A stretch of 64,000 nt of DNA from Rossellomorea pakistanensis (GCF_016908495.1 NZ_JAFBDZ010000003.1:710123-774122), one strand, 5' to 3'. Numbered from the stretch's first letter, positions 27,274 through 35,692 are shown. Numbers and translations: made by a program. The notes: a model not told the origin generated them from the letters alone.

Positions 27274-28176
27274 ATGAATTCACAGCATCGATTTCATACA
27301 TTTATAAGAGGTATTATATTGATCGGTTATGCTTTAATGATTTTTAAATTATTCATCACATTTAATCTCCAAAACTTTGTTGCATCAAAAATGCATCTCT
27401 ATTTATATTTTGGTCTAGGTGTGTTTATTTTTCTTGGAGCCGTACAGGTGATAAGGGGAACTTCAGCAGATGGGGAAGAAAATCAATGTGGTTGTGGGGG
27501 ACATGAACTGCCAAAAGGGGCTTTTCGATCAATTTTAATTTATAGTCTTTTTGTCCTTCCAATTTTAGCAGGTTTTCTTTTTCCGAGTAATCTTCTCGAT
27601 AGCACCGTCGCGGCGAAAAGGGGAGTAAAATACGGGGAAGGATTATTTACTAAGCTACCTTCTTCGTCAGAAAAAAGCTCTGAAGAAGCGTCTGAGGACC
27701 CTAAGGAAATCAAATTTAATATCACACCAACTATTGATCATAATGCGAACTTTCCAATAGAATCAGATTTTGAAAAATTAAAAGAACTTGTTCATGCTGC
27801 TGAAAAAATTTATGTAAGAGAGGAACAATTTATTCCTACCTTAAGTATTATCAATGAAAATGCGGAAGAATTTATTGGACGTGAAATTCAAATGACGGGG
27901 TTTGTTTACAAGGATGAGAGTTTTTCTGAAGATGAAATCGTCGTTTCTAGATTTACAATCACTTGCTGTGTGGCTGATGCATCTGTTTATGGGCTCCTAG
28001 CTAAAGATGCTTCACTATCGAAGTTAGAGTCCGATAAATGGATTAAAGTAAGCGGTATTATTGATACGATTGAATTTAATGGTAGTAAGATGCCCGTTAT
28101 CAAAAATCCAGTTTATGAAGTCATTCAAGTCCCTAAGAATCCATATGTTGAAGAGTTTTATATGAGGATTGAGTAA
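27274..28176 (+). CDS. TIGR03943 / YcgQ-family putative permease subunit
   Basis: A 300-aa protein. Three or four N-terminal membrane helices surround a short Cys/His motif (QCGCGGHELP, residues ~70-79). A soluble C-terminal domain (about 150-300) contains the family motif FTITCCVADASVYG. It always pairs with the DUF318 permease and is thought to form a two-part transporter. AGAGGTG before ATG 27274 overlaps the end of the permease gene region, so the two are one operon. A terminator follows. The function in zinc handling is inferred from the Zur-like box. Confidence 0.84.
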   Translation: MNSQHRFHTFIRGIILIGYALMIFKLFITFNLQNFVASKMHLYLYFGLGVFIFLGAVQVIRGTSADGEENQCGCGGHELPKGAFRSILIYSLFVLPILAGFLFPSNLLDSTVAAKRGVKYGEGLFTKLPSSSEKSSEEASEDPKEIKFNITPTIDHNANFPIESDFEKLKELVHAAEKIYVREEQFIPTLSIINENAEEFIGREIQMTGFVYKDESFSEDEIVVSRFTITCCVADASVYGLLAKDASLSKLESDKWIKVSGIIDTIEFNGSKMPVIKNPVYEVIQVPKNPYVEEFYMRIE

Positions 28177-28200
28177 GGATGGATGAAAATTAATTGATAT

Positions 28201-28239
28201 AAGTAGTGAATCTGATAAAAAATTCACTACTTTTTTATT
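28201..28239 (+). terminator. terminator of the permease pair
   Basis: AAGTAGTGAAT (28201-28211) pairs with ATTCACTACTT (28222-28232), then six T. Confidence 0.88.
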
Positions 28240-28259
28240 TTTATATTTATTGATTCCCC

Positions 28260-28288
28260 TTGTAAAACTTAATGTTCTATTGTACAAT
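28260..28288 (+). promoter_or_regulatory. promoter of zagA
   Basis: TTGTAA (28260-28265), 17-base spacer, TACAAT (28283-28288). The Zur box begins two bases after the -10, the expected place for repression. Confidence 0.75.
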
Positions 28289-28290
28289 AT

Positions 28291-28311
28291 AAATCGTAAT
28301 AATTACGATTT
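28291..28311. promoter_or_regulatory. perfect Zur box
   Basis: AAATCGTAAT and ATTACGATTT are perfect inverted halves around a single A. This is the Bacillus Zur consensus with no mismatch. Confidence 0.92.
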
Positions 28312-28327
28312 AAGAAAGGGTAATAAT

Positions 28328-29512
28328 ATGAATCGAATACCAGTTACTGTCTTAAGTGGATATTTAGGATCAGGAAAAACAACATTATTAAATCATATTC
28401 TTCATAATCGTGAGGATAAAAAAATTGCTGTGATTGTCAATGATATGAGTGAGGTCAATATTGATGCATCATTAGTTAAGCAAGGAGTATTTTCAAGAAC
28501 GGAAGAAAAGCTAGTAGAACTTCAAAACGGTTGTATTTGTTGCACTTTGAGAGAAGATTTAATCATAGAAGTAGAAAAACTAGTAAATGCAGGGGAAATT
28601 GATTATATCGTAATAGAGTCGACGGGGATATCCGAGCCAATTCCAGTTGCACAAACCTTTACATATATGGATGAGGAATTAAATGTAAATCTATCAACAC
28701 ATACAAAACTTGATACAATGGTCACGATTGTTGATGCCAATCGTTTTTGGAGTGACTATGCAAGTGGAGAGAGTCTTCTTGATCGGAAAGAAGCAATGGA
28801 TGAACATGATACGCGTGAAGTTGTCGACCTTCTAATTGATCAAATTGAATTTGCGAATGTGATCATTTTAAATAAAATTGATTTAGTCGAGGATATTGAT
28901 GTAAAGGAGTTAAGAGGGGTACTGCAGAAATTAAATGCCGATGCCACTATCATTGATACATCACACTCAAAAATTCCGCTGGACAAAGTCTTAAATACAG
29001 GATTATTTGATTTTGAGAAAGCATCAGAAGGAGCTGGCTGGATAAAAGAATTAAACGAGGAACATATTCCAGAAACGGAGGAATATGGTATTTCCTCCTT
29101 TGTATATCGGCGTAAAAGACCATTTCACCCGGAACGATTCATGGAATGGATGGAAGACTGGCCAGTAGATATAGTGCGTGCCAAAGGTTTCTTTTGGTTA
29201 CCAACAAGAAATAATCTGGCAGGCTTACTTTCTCAAGCAGGTCCATCGATTACAATCCAAGGGGCTGGGGAATGGGTAGCTGCGTATCCTGAAGCCGAAA
29301 GGAAGCAGATCTTATTAGAAGAGCCGGAACTGAAAGGGAAATGGGATCCAGTACATGGTGACCGAATGACAGAAATAGTCCTTATTGGATTAGATATGAA
29401 CCGAAAAGATGTAGAGAAATCGTTAGATCATTGCTTATTAACAGATGAAGAAATGCTATCTGATTGGTCGACATTACACGATCCCCTACCAGCATTTGTA
29501 GAGCAGGTATAG
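28328..29512 (+). CDS. zagA: GTP-dependent zinc metallochaperone, COG0523 family
   Basis: A 394-aa G3E GTPase (YciC/ZagA type), which in B. subtilis is induced by zinc starvation and supplies zinc to essential enzymes. Walker A is [14 protein letters not shown] near the N-terminus. The metal-binding CXCC motif is [11 protein letters not shown], the G-motifs ESTGISEP and NKIDLV follow, and the C-terminal CobW domain runs from about residue 250. I chose ATG 28328 with AAGAAAGGG upstream. A longer frame would run through the Zur box. It is monocistronic with a terminator. Confidence 0.93.
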   Translation: MNRIPVTVLSGYLGSGKTTLLNHILHNREDKKIAVIVNDMSEVNIDASLVKQGVFSRTEEKLVELQNGCICCTLREDLIIEVEKLVNAGEIDYIVIESTGISEPIPVAQTFTYMDEELNVNLSTHTKLDTMVTIVDANRFWSDYASGESLLDRKEAMDEHDTREVVDLLIDQIEFANVIILNKIDLVEDIDVKELRGVLQKLNADATIIDTSHSKIPLDKVLNTGLFDFEKASEGAGWIKELNEEHIPETEEYGISSFVYRRKRPFHPERFMEWMEDWPVDIVRAKGFFWLPTRNNLAGLLSQAGPSITIQGAGEWVAAYPEAERKQILLEEPELKGKWDPVHGDRMTEIVLIGLDMNRKDVEKSLDHCLLTDEEMLSDWSTLHDPLPAFVEQV

Positions 29513-29516
29513 TATG

Positions 29517-29550
29517 AAAGGTGAAGCCTAAACAGGGGTTTCACCTTTTT
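29517..29550 (+). terminator. terminator of zagA
   Basis: AAAGGTGAAGCC pairs with GGTTTCACCTTT (one G-U), followed by T. Confidence 0.85.
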
Positions 29551-29760
29551 AGTTTACTATTCAAATCAAATTTTAAAATATAGTGGCAAGTACTCCCTTT
29601 CAGGAGATGATCACTAAGTGTAAGTTAATTTTATTAAAATTTACAATTAACTAGTTGAATTGAGTTGATGTGAATAGGATAATTAGACTATAAAGTTACT
29701 GAAAATTCCATTTTTACAAATGCGACATCAGCTATTATTTTTATTAAGGAGATGGGGATA

Positions 29761-30573
29761 GTGAATTTGAAAGAAGAGCTGAAGAAATTAATCTTATTGA
29801 AGGACAATGAATTACGATCCATAGATTTAGATCCGATTATGAAAGAAATGTTAAGACGCATAGGCTCCATAGATCCGGTACTCCGTGATGATATGATTTA
29901 TATGTTTTTTTCTAGATTAATTCAAGGAGAATTTTTAAAGGATGAACAGCTGAAGTACATATTAGAAGTTGCCATGGATGATGATCATTTATTTTACAGG
30001 ATAGAAGAAATCAATACAGACAGCGTTTTCACTAGATCTTTTTCATCCCTTGTTATGGCATTAGTGATACATGTGGATAGCAAGAAAACATTTCTTCCTC
30101 TAGATCTTGTCATGAACGCATTTAATAGAACAATAGAGTATTTTTATGAAGAAGGAGACTTAAGAGGATATGTAGAAGAAAAAGGGTGGGCGCATAGTGT
30201 CGCACATGGAGCAGACTTAATGGAGGCTTTCATCAATCATCCCAAAATCAAAACCGGTTTTTACAGGGAAGTTCTAGAAGCAATCGAACAGTTTGTTTTA
30301 CGAGATCATGGGGTGTACATAGATAATGAAGATGAACGACTGATCTTTCCAATTGAAGCAATGCTGAAGTGGGAAACAGTAGAAATTGTAGAATGGATCC
30401 ATGGTTTAGGCTCGAAAGTTATGAAGGTAATAGGAGAAAGCAGATATTTTCATCTTAGAATTAATGTTTCCAACTTTTTGAAAACCCTCTATTTTCGTTT
30501 GAGATTTAACGAGAGTACTGCTTTTATATCCCCTCATATAGAAGGAATTCTTAAAAACCTTTATCAAAAATAA
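29761..30573 (+). CDS. DUF2785-family protein
   Basis: A 270-aa soluble, mostly helical protein. The conserved DUF2785 segment is KGWAHSVAHGADLMEAF (residues ~143-159), with His residues that could bind metal. No function is established for the family. I chose GTG 29761 because AAGGAG lies nine bases before it. The ATG at 29752 touches the AAGGAG and cannot use it. It is followed 16 bases later by the broken APH/MerR locus, so it may have been in an operon with it. Confidence 0.8.
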   Translation: MNLKEELKKLILLKDNELRSIDLDPIMKEMLRRIGSIDPVLRDDMIYMFFSRLIQGEFLKDEQLKYILEVAMDDDHLFYRIEEINTDSVFTRSFSSLVMALVIHVDSKKTFLPLDLVMNAFNRTIEYFYEEGDLRGYVEEKGWAHSVAHGADLMEAFINHPKIKTGFYREVLEAIEQFVLRDHGVYIDNEDERLIFPIEAMLKWETVEIVEWIHGLGSKVMKVIGESRYFHLRINVSNFLKTLYFRLRFNESTAFISPHIEGILKNLYQK

Positions 30574-30588
30574 AAAAGGACGAATTGT

Positions 30589-31534
30589 ATGAATGAAACC
30601 TTACTAAAATCTAAGATTCCAGAGCTTCAAGCGTGTACAAACATTTCCGAAATTAATAAAGGATTTTCAGGTGACAAGAAATACTTGATCGAATTCGACA
30701 ACGGTCGTAACTATCTATTAAGAACCAGCAGCCTATCTAATTTTTCTAGAAAAGAAGCAGAGTTTAAGGTTTTAAGAGAAATGAAACGTTATGACGTACT
30801 TATTCAAGAACCAATCAGTATAGGTATATCAGTTCGAACACTTCGTTATGATGATGAAATAGATTTAGTAAAATCGAGCAAAAAAGAGCTGAATGGAAGA
30901 AGATTATACTCAAACCAGGACCTTGTGAAGCTTGAGAAAGTTCAGATTCTAAAGTCACTCTCGCTTTCTCTTGATGATATTAAGCATTTAGTGGAAGAGA
31001 TTTCTACGATTAATGTTTCTTAAAGCTCAAAGGAAGCAGCTAATAGAGCAAGTGGAGGAATTAACAAATTCAATAGATAGGATTAATACATTTCTGAATA
31101 GGAATGATATTGAAAGTAATTTTGATTGGGAAAAACTACTTCCTCTAATTCAATCTTTAAAGAATAGAAAAGATTCATGGGAGAATTATTTTGAAGAAGA
31201 GGAAATTAGAATTCTAAAATCGAATATCCCAAAGATGGAGGATGATTCAATGGTGACCAAGCAGTGGTTAGCGATCGTGAATCGAATCCAATACTGTCTT
31301 AGGAAGAAGATACTGCCTGAATCCGAGGAAGGAGCCATTTTAGCAAAAGATATCATTCTTTTATCTGAACAGACATTTAATGGTGATCAGGAATAGATGA
31401 ACAAGTTTTGGAATATAAGAAAATCAGAAAATGCTAGTGAAGCAGGTTTATTTCCTATATCTAAAGAAATACTTGAATTTATTGATCGTGTCGTTCGTAA
31501 TGTTGAGATGAGTTCGAAGGGGGAGGAAGTATGA
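30589..31534 (+). pseudogene. aminoglycoside-phosphotransferase/MerR chimera, broken
   Basis: From ATG 30589 the first 79 residues are the N-terminal lobe of an APH-type kinase (NKGFSGDKKYLIEF, NYLLRTSS). The frame then passes without a break into a MerR helix-turn-helix lacking its first ~12 residues (SVRTLRYDDEIDLVK). It stops at 31021 by a one-base shift in a T-rich run. The MerR coiled coil and effector domain continue in another frame from 31013 (FLKAQRKQLIEQVEEL) to TAG 31394, and in that same frame past the stop to TGA 31532 (MNKFWNIRKSENASEAG). A deletion fusing two genes, one frameshift and one nonsense codon make this a dead locus. Confidence 0.8.
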
Positions 31535-31998
31535 AATTAAGAGAGGCTTGTATTGATGATGTTTGGACACTTAATGAATGGTTTATTGCCCAAGAGGATT
31601 GTTTAAACACTATCAATAAATCGACTTTTTCGGAAGAGGATTTTCTTCATTGGCTAAAAGCAACGGATCAGCATTGTTTTATATTAGAGGAAAGTCGTCA
31701 GCCAATAGCCTATGGTGAGGTTTGGGTGGATGATGAAGGTAGAGATTTAGAATTTGCTCATCTTGTCGTAGCCCCAAATAGTAGGAATCAAGGGGTTGGG
31801 AGAAAGTTAGTTTTATTATTGGAAGGGAAAGCTCAACAATATCATTATCCATGGATTTATATTAGAGTCAGACCTGAGAACGAGGTGGCAAGGCGTTGCT
31901 ATAAAGGTGCTGGTTTTCTAGAAGACAGCAGCCTTCGTGAGCTATTCGATGAGAATTGGGTGTGGTTAAAGAAGGAGAATTTTGGTGGAGTTTTTTAA
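31531..31998 (+). CDS. GNAT-family N-acetyltransferase
   Basis: A 155-aa acetyltransferase with acetyl-CoA loop VVAPNSRNQGVGRKLVLLLE (residues ~85-104) and C-terminal NEVARRCYKGAGF. ATG 31531 follows GGGGGAGG and overlaps the final stop of the broken MerR frame, so it was formerly coupled to it. MerR-GNAT pairs are common, and here the regulator is lost while the enzyme stays intact. The substrate is unknown. Confidence 0.85.
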   Translation: MKLREACIDDVWTLNEWFIAQEDCLNTINKSTFSEEDFLHWLKATDQHCFILEESRQPIAYGEVWVDDEGRDLEFAHLVVAPNSRNQGVGRKLVLLLEGKAQQYHYPWIYIRVRPENEVARRCYKGAGFLEDSSLRELFDENWVWLKKENFGGVF

Positions 31999-32056
31999 TG
32001 TGTATGGTGGAGATTAGAGAATGACTAATTGAAGTGACTTCATTATTAATATAGAA

Positions 32057-32092
32057 TGGGGAAGCTCAATGCACTGAACTCCCCAGTTTTTT
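32057..32092. terminator. terminator between convergent GNAT and znuA
   Basis: TGGGGAAGCTCA pairs with TGAACTCCCCA with one bulged base, followed by six T on the plus strand. Confidence 0.75.
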
Positions 32093-32097
32093 CAATA

Positions 32098-33219
32098 CTA
32101 TTTCTTTTCTAGCGCTTTTTCCAATGTCTCAATATTTTGCCTCATTAAACTGAAATAATCTTCTTCGTTCTTAATGTCTTCTTCTGTAAGGACAGATAGA
32201 TTGTGGAGACGAAGAGGGTCAGCGTTAATTTCTTTTCGAATGACTTCCGCCACTTTTGGGGTGACGTTTTGTTCGAACAGAATATATTTAATCTTATGTT
32301 CCTTTGCAATCTCGATGATTTCTTGTAATTCTTTTTGTGAAGGTTCGTCAGTTGGTGAAAGACCCGTGACCGGTATTTGCTGAATGCCAAAAGACTGTTC
32401 CCAATACCCATAAGCAGCATGAGAGACGACAATTTCTGGATTTTCTTTTCCTTCTACTAGCTTATGAAACTCATGATCAAGCTTTTCAAGGTTTGTATTT
32501 AGTTCTTCAAAGTTCTTGTTGAATGTTTTTTTATCATCAGGTGATAATTCAATTAGTGCATTTTTGATATTTTCGGCAAGTGTTATCGATTTATATGGAT
32601 CTAACCAAACATGTGGATCGTTATCTCCGTGGTCATGGTGGTGATCGTGTTCTTCTTCATGGCTATGCTCCTTTTCGGAGTGAGTGCCTTTTTCATCATG
32701 GTTATGGTCTTCCTCGGAATGAGTGCTACTTTCTTCGTGACTATGTTCTTCTTCTGAATGAGTACTCTTATCATCATGATTATGTTGTGCTTCAGAGTGA
32801 CTCTCTTCATTATGAGTATGTTCATGTGCGCCACTAATGACATCTATTCCCTTTGATGCTTCTAGCATTAAAGTTTTTTCAGAATCAACGGCTTTCTTAA
32901 TTTTTTCAGCATAAGGTTCCATGCCTAATCCGTTGTAAATGAAAGCATCAGCTTCAGCTACAGCAATTAAATCCTTTGTTGTCGGTTCAAAAGTATGAGC
33001 ATCTCCTCCAGCTGGAATCAATGTTTTAACTTCAACTTTATTTCCACCGATTTTCTCAGCAAAATCTTTAAGTGGGTATAGTGTTGTATAAATTGTCAGT
33101 TTTTCATTTTCATTGTTCTTGCTCTTTTCCGAATTAGCTTCTTCTGTATTGGAACCACAAGCCGCTAAAAAGGTTGATAGAACAAAAATACTTCCTAATA
33201 AAATCTTTCTGATCTTCAA
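32098..33219 (-). CDS. znuA: zinc ABC transporter substrate-binding lipoprotein, His-rich
   Basis: A 373-aa lipoprotein that captures Zn2+ outside the membrane (ZnuA/AdcA class, cluster A-I). The signal peptide ends in lipobox LAAC. Zinc ligands are in GGDAHTFEP, DPHVWLDP and VSHAAYGYW. Between them is a long His/Glu/Ser linker (about residues 130-200) of repeated HSEEEHSHEE and HNHDEKGTHS units. I chose TTG 33219, eight bases after AGAGGAG. An ATG six codons upstream overlaps that site. No permease or ATPase gene is adjacent, so those subunits are elsewhere. A Zur box lies 38 bases upstream. Confidence 0.92.
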   Translation of the reverse strand: MKIRKILLGSIFVLSTFLAACGSNTEEANSEKSKNNENEKLTIYTTLYPLKDFAEKIGGNKVEVKTLIPAGGDAHTFEPTTKDLIAVAEADAFIYNGLGMEPYAEKIKKAVDSEKTLMLEASKGIDVISGAHEHTHNEESHSEAQHNHDDKSTHSEEEHSHEESSTHSEEDHNHDEKGTHSEKEHSHEEEHDHHHDHGDNDPHVWLDPYKSITLAENIKNALIELSPDDKKTFNKNFEELNTNLEKLDHEFHKLVEGKENPEIVVSHAAYGYWEQSFGIQQIPVTGLSPTDEPSQKELQEIIEIAKEHKIKYILFEQNVTPKVAEVIRKEINADPLRLHNLSVLTEEDIKNEEDYFSLMRQNIETLEKALEKK

Positions 33220-33256
33220 TATAAAAACTCCTCTCAAAATTCATTCCTAAACTATT

Positions 33257-33277
33257 TTATCGTAATGATTACGTTTT
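33257..33277. promoter_or_regulatory. Zur box of znuA
   Basis: TTATCGTAAT-G-ATTACGTTTT: 17 of 20 specified positions match the Zur consensus, with an intact CGTAAT/ATTACG core. Confidence 0.85.
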
Positions 33278-33347
33278 GTAAATAAGAATTATTTCGATTT
33301 ATTCAAAAGGTTTTCAATTTGATTCAGTTCGATTTACTACACTAAAG

Positions 33348-33409
33348 CACCGCGGGACGGTTCTCGAATTGTTTAACGCGGTGAAGTGCTCGAGAACCGT
33401 CCCGCGGTG
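33348..33409. repeat. 20-bp perfect inverted repeat
   Basis: Left arm 33348-33367 (CACCGCGGGACGGTTCTCGA) is the exact complement of the right arm 33390-33409, with a 22-base loop that itself contains ACGCGGTG. It is GC-rich in an AT-rich spacer. No T-run follows. Confidence 0.85.
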
Positions 33410-33521
33410 GGGTGGTGCGTTAGTGCGGTGATGTCAGTTGGGGCGTATTGTTTGGGGGGCGGTGTAGGTTGAGGGTATAATGGAGGTAGAGAGATGAAGC
33501 CTCAATTTGGTGGTGGTATTG

Positions 33522-34139
33522 TTGCATTTAGATGTTTTGAAGAAGATCGGTGGTCGTACTCCTAGTATATTAGGGAGTAAAGATTTTACGAAGTTCTCCA
33601 TCCTTCTACCCCTTATTGAAATGGATGGGGAGACACATGTGCTGTTTGAAGTAAGGTCTCTAACAATGAGAAGACAGCCTGGAGAGATTTGTTTTCCTGG
33701 AGGAAAGGTTGATCGTGATGACGATAGTGAGGAAAGTGCCGCGATTAGGGAAACCTGTGAAGAGCTTGGAATAAACAAAGACTCCATTGGTGAGCTTATT
33801 CCATTGGATTATCTCGTATCCCCTTTTGGGACGATTATTTATCCTTTTGTCGCTGTAATCGATTCTGAGGCAAATCTTAAACCGAATCCATCAGAAGTAG
33901 AAGAAATCTTTACTTTCCCATTAACAGAGCTAATTGAAAAGAAGCCAGATTTATTTAATGTTGCTTATAAAGTTGAGCCCTCAATCGATTTTCCATTTCA
34001 AGACATTCCAGGAGGGGAAAATTACAACTGGCAAGCAAGAGATATGAAAGAGCACTTTTATTATTTCGAGGATCGTGTCATATGGGGGTTAACGGCGAGG
34101 ATATTAAAGCATTTTATTGAACTGATTACCGGAAAATAA
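33522..34139 (+). CDS. NUDIX hydrolase, CoA-pyrophosphatase-like (NudL type)
   Basis: About 205 aa. The CoA-diphosphatase signature is VRSLTMRRQPGEICFPGG, and the Nudix box is GGKVDRDDDSEESAAIRETCEELGI (read as GGKVD then AAIRETCEELGI). It should hydrolyse CoA or related nucleotide diphosphates, with Mg ligands in RETCEEL. The start is uncertain. TTG 33522 with GGTGGTGG before it fits the family N-terminus (HLDVLKKIGGRTPSILG). The best Shine-Dalgarno nearby (GGAGG 33482) serves an ATG in another frame. Confidence 0.82.
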   Translation: MHLDVLKKIGGRTPSILGSKDFTKFSILLPLIEMDGETHVLFEVRSLTMRRQPGEICFPGGKVDRDDDSEESAAIRETCEELGINKDSIGELIPLDYLVSPFGTIIYPFVAVIDSEANLKPNPSEVEEIFTFPLTELIEKKPDLFNVAYKVEPSIDFPFQDIPGGENYNWQARDMKEHFYYFEDRVIWGLTARILKHFIELITGK

Positions 34140-34204
34140 GGAAAACCAACGGTATATCAGAAATCTGTAACGTGATTAGAGTATCAAACGTAGGGGATGA
34201 TGAA

Positions 34205-34660
34205 ATGTTTATAATTAATGTAGAAGGTGCGGTTTATAAAGAAGATAAATGGCTCGTTATTGAACGCAGCAAAAAGGAAGAGCATGCTGGTGGCCTTCTT
34301 TCACTAGTTGGCGGCACGGTTGAAAAGGAAGGAACCTCAAGTGATCTTTTAGAGAGAACTTTAAAAAGAGAATTGTTTGAAGAGGTAGGAGTCAATGTGA
34401 AAGATTCCTTAACTTATGTTCGTAATACCTCTTTTATTCTAGAGGATGGACGAATCGTTGTGGATATTGTTTTCCTATGTGAATTTGATCATGGAGAACC
34501 TTATGCGAAAAGTCCAGATGAAGTAGATGCTGTTTATTGGATGGCTTCTGAAGAAATTTTGAACCATGTAAATTCACCAATTTGGTTAAAAGATAGTATT
34601 GTAAAGGCTGAGACACTTCGCAAGGAACAAACTCGTCACTCTGCTGGAGGGATTGTCTAG
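34205..34660 (+). CDS. NUDIX hydrolase
   Basis: A 151-aa enzyme with the Nudix box split over VGGTVEKEG and LKRELFEEVGVN (residues ~38-66). It has the RELFEEVG core that binds Mg and removes nucleoside-diphosphate-linked groups. The substrate is unknown. I chose ATG 34205, since AGGGGATGATG lies just before it. A GTG 11 codons earlier lacks a site. It follows the first NUDIX gene by 65 bases and may be co-transcribed. Confidence 0.85.
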   Translation: MFIINVEGAVYKEDKWLVIERSKKEEHAGGLLSLVGGTVEKEGTSSDLLERTLKRELFEEVGVNVKDSLTYVRNTSFILEDGRIVVDIVFLCEFDHGEPYAKSPDEVDAVYWMASEEILNHVNSPIWLKDSIVKAETLRKEQTRHSAGGIV

Positions 34661-34800
34661 TTTTTGGCTTGTTATCTATCTACAATTAGCTTTGGAAGAA
34701 ATAATCATTGATATTAATTAAAATATCGGGTATTATATCAATACAGGCTGCGTTGTGCGTAGTATTTATAAAGTTTTAACCTTTACATTTGAATAGGGAG

Positions 34801-34890
34801 TTTTATATTAAAACGGGAATGTCATGCCTCGTGGCTTGAGGACGACAGGAATGTTTTTGCAAACACCCACTTAGTGAAGTGGTGGTTTAA
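34801..34890 (+). mobile_element. possible IS200/IS605-type right-end remnant
   Basis: A stretch with GTCATGCCTCGTGGCTTGAG, GACAGGAATG and TTTTTGCAAAC, ending in a hairpin CCACTT-AGTG-AAGTGG (34867-34882). It resembles the tnpB 3' / right-end hairpin region of IS200/IS605 elements in Bacillus. No transposase frame remains. The assignment is by resemblance only. Confidence 0.4.
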
Positions 34891-34944
34891 AACTTTCATA
34901 TTTTATTGTTACGGCAACTGTGGCTGTTATAAATTGATGATTAA

Positions 34945-34975
34945 AGTCAGTTCTCATAAGAGGACTGGCTTTTTT
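34945..34975 (+). terminator. rho-independent terminator in the intergenic region
   Basis: AGTCAGTTCTC (34945-34955) pairs with GAGGACTGGCT (34960-34970) with G-U pairs, followed by five T. No gene of its own is visible upstream nearer than the NUDIX gene, so it could end an unseen small RNA. Confidence 0.75.
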
Positions 34976-35037
34976 AGTTTATAAGAAAATATAAAAATTT
35001 TAATATGTTTGAAATTAGTTTGTCCTAATCTAGCTCA

Positions 35038-35130
35038 ACCGTTCGCCCTGGAAGTCGATTAGCCAAGCCATGAATGAAGGGAAATGCACCCTGGTCTATT
35101 TTTCGGGGCTAAACAGGGCGCTTACACCTT
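35038..35130. repeat. dispersed palindromic repeat (copy B)
   Basis: A shorter relative of 19013-19140: GCCCTG (35045-35050) faces CAGGGCGC, AGCC faces GGGGCT, and AAGGGAAATGCACCCT forms the centre. The blocks AGCCAAGCC and GCGCTTA are common to both copies. Confidence 0.6.
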
Positions 35131-35197
35131 TTGTTCGAGCCCTATTGCGGAAAAATGAAAAAGAAGGTAAAATATTCACATACCATCACGTTATAGT

Positions 35198-35614
35198 TTG
35201 GAGTGTGCTTCTAATGGGACAGAGAAACTAAGAATCGGTGAACTTGCTAATCTATCAAATGTAACCAAGCGAACAATTGACTACTATACTAGTATTGGGT
35301 TATTAAAAGCGGAACGTTCTGCTTCTAACTATCGTGTGTACAGTATAGACGCAGTCGATAAGTTGAAGATGATTGAAAAATGTAAGGCAGACAGTATGAG
35401 CTTAGTAGAAATTAGAAATCTACTATCTACTGATCGTGTGACAAACACTGATCCTAATGAGCTCATAAACAGTATGCAAACTTTAGAAAAAGAAGCTAAT
35501 AAAATTGTGGAATATATCAATGAAAATAAACTAAATAAGGAAGATTTTCTGAGGAAACATTTATCCTCTGAAAGTATGACACTATTAAAATCTCTTATAT
35601 TATTATTAGTGTAG
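35198..35614 (+). CDS. MerR-family regulator
   Basis: A 138-aa regulator with an N-terminal MerR winged helix (IGELANLSNVTKRTIDYYTS, residues ~13-32, then GLLKAERSASNYRVYS) and a dimerisation helix. The tail has no cysteine pair of the metal-sensing type. The start is TTG 35198, and no strong ribosome site is visible. It precedes the CNNM transporter gene, like the yhdQ-yhdP neighbourhood of B. subtilis, and may regulate it. Confidence 0.78.
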   Translation: MECASNGTEKLRIGELANLSNVTKRTIDYYTSIGLLKAERSASNYRVYSIDAVDKLKMIEKCKADSMSLVEIRNLLSTDRVTNTDPNELINSMQTLEKEANKIVEYINENKLNKEDFLRKHLSSESMTLLKSLILLLV

Positions 35615-35654
35615 AGTGTTTCCGATGAAATCTTCCTCCAAAATTAAACACATC

Positions 35655-35692
35655 AGGAGGTGGATGCCTTACTATTGTAAGGCTACTCGTTG
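35655..35692 (+). promoter_or_regulatory. Shine-Dalgarno, spacer hairpin and TTG start of the CNNM gene
   Basis: AGGAGG (35655-35660) lies 29 bases before TTG 35690. A perfect stem GCCTTAC-TATT-GTAAGGC (35666-35683) fills the gap and shortens the effective spacing to about 11. The same Shine-Dalgarno also fits ATG 35664 of an 11-codon leader frame ([11 protein letters not shown], stop 35697) that overlaps the TTG start. Confidence 0.7.

Noticed and set aside
30589..31396. Two separate intact genes (short kinase and short regulator)
   Set aside because: The first is half kinase and half MerR, and the second lacks a DNA-binding domain. Together they make one broken locus.
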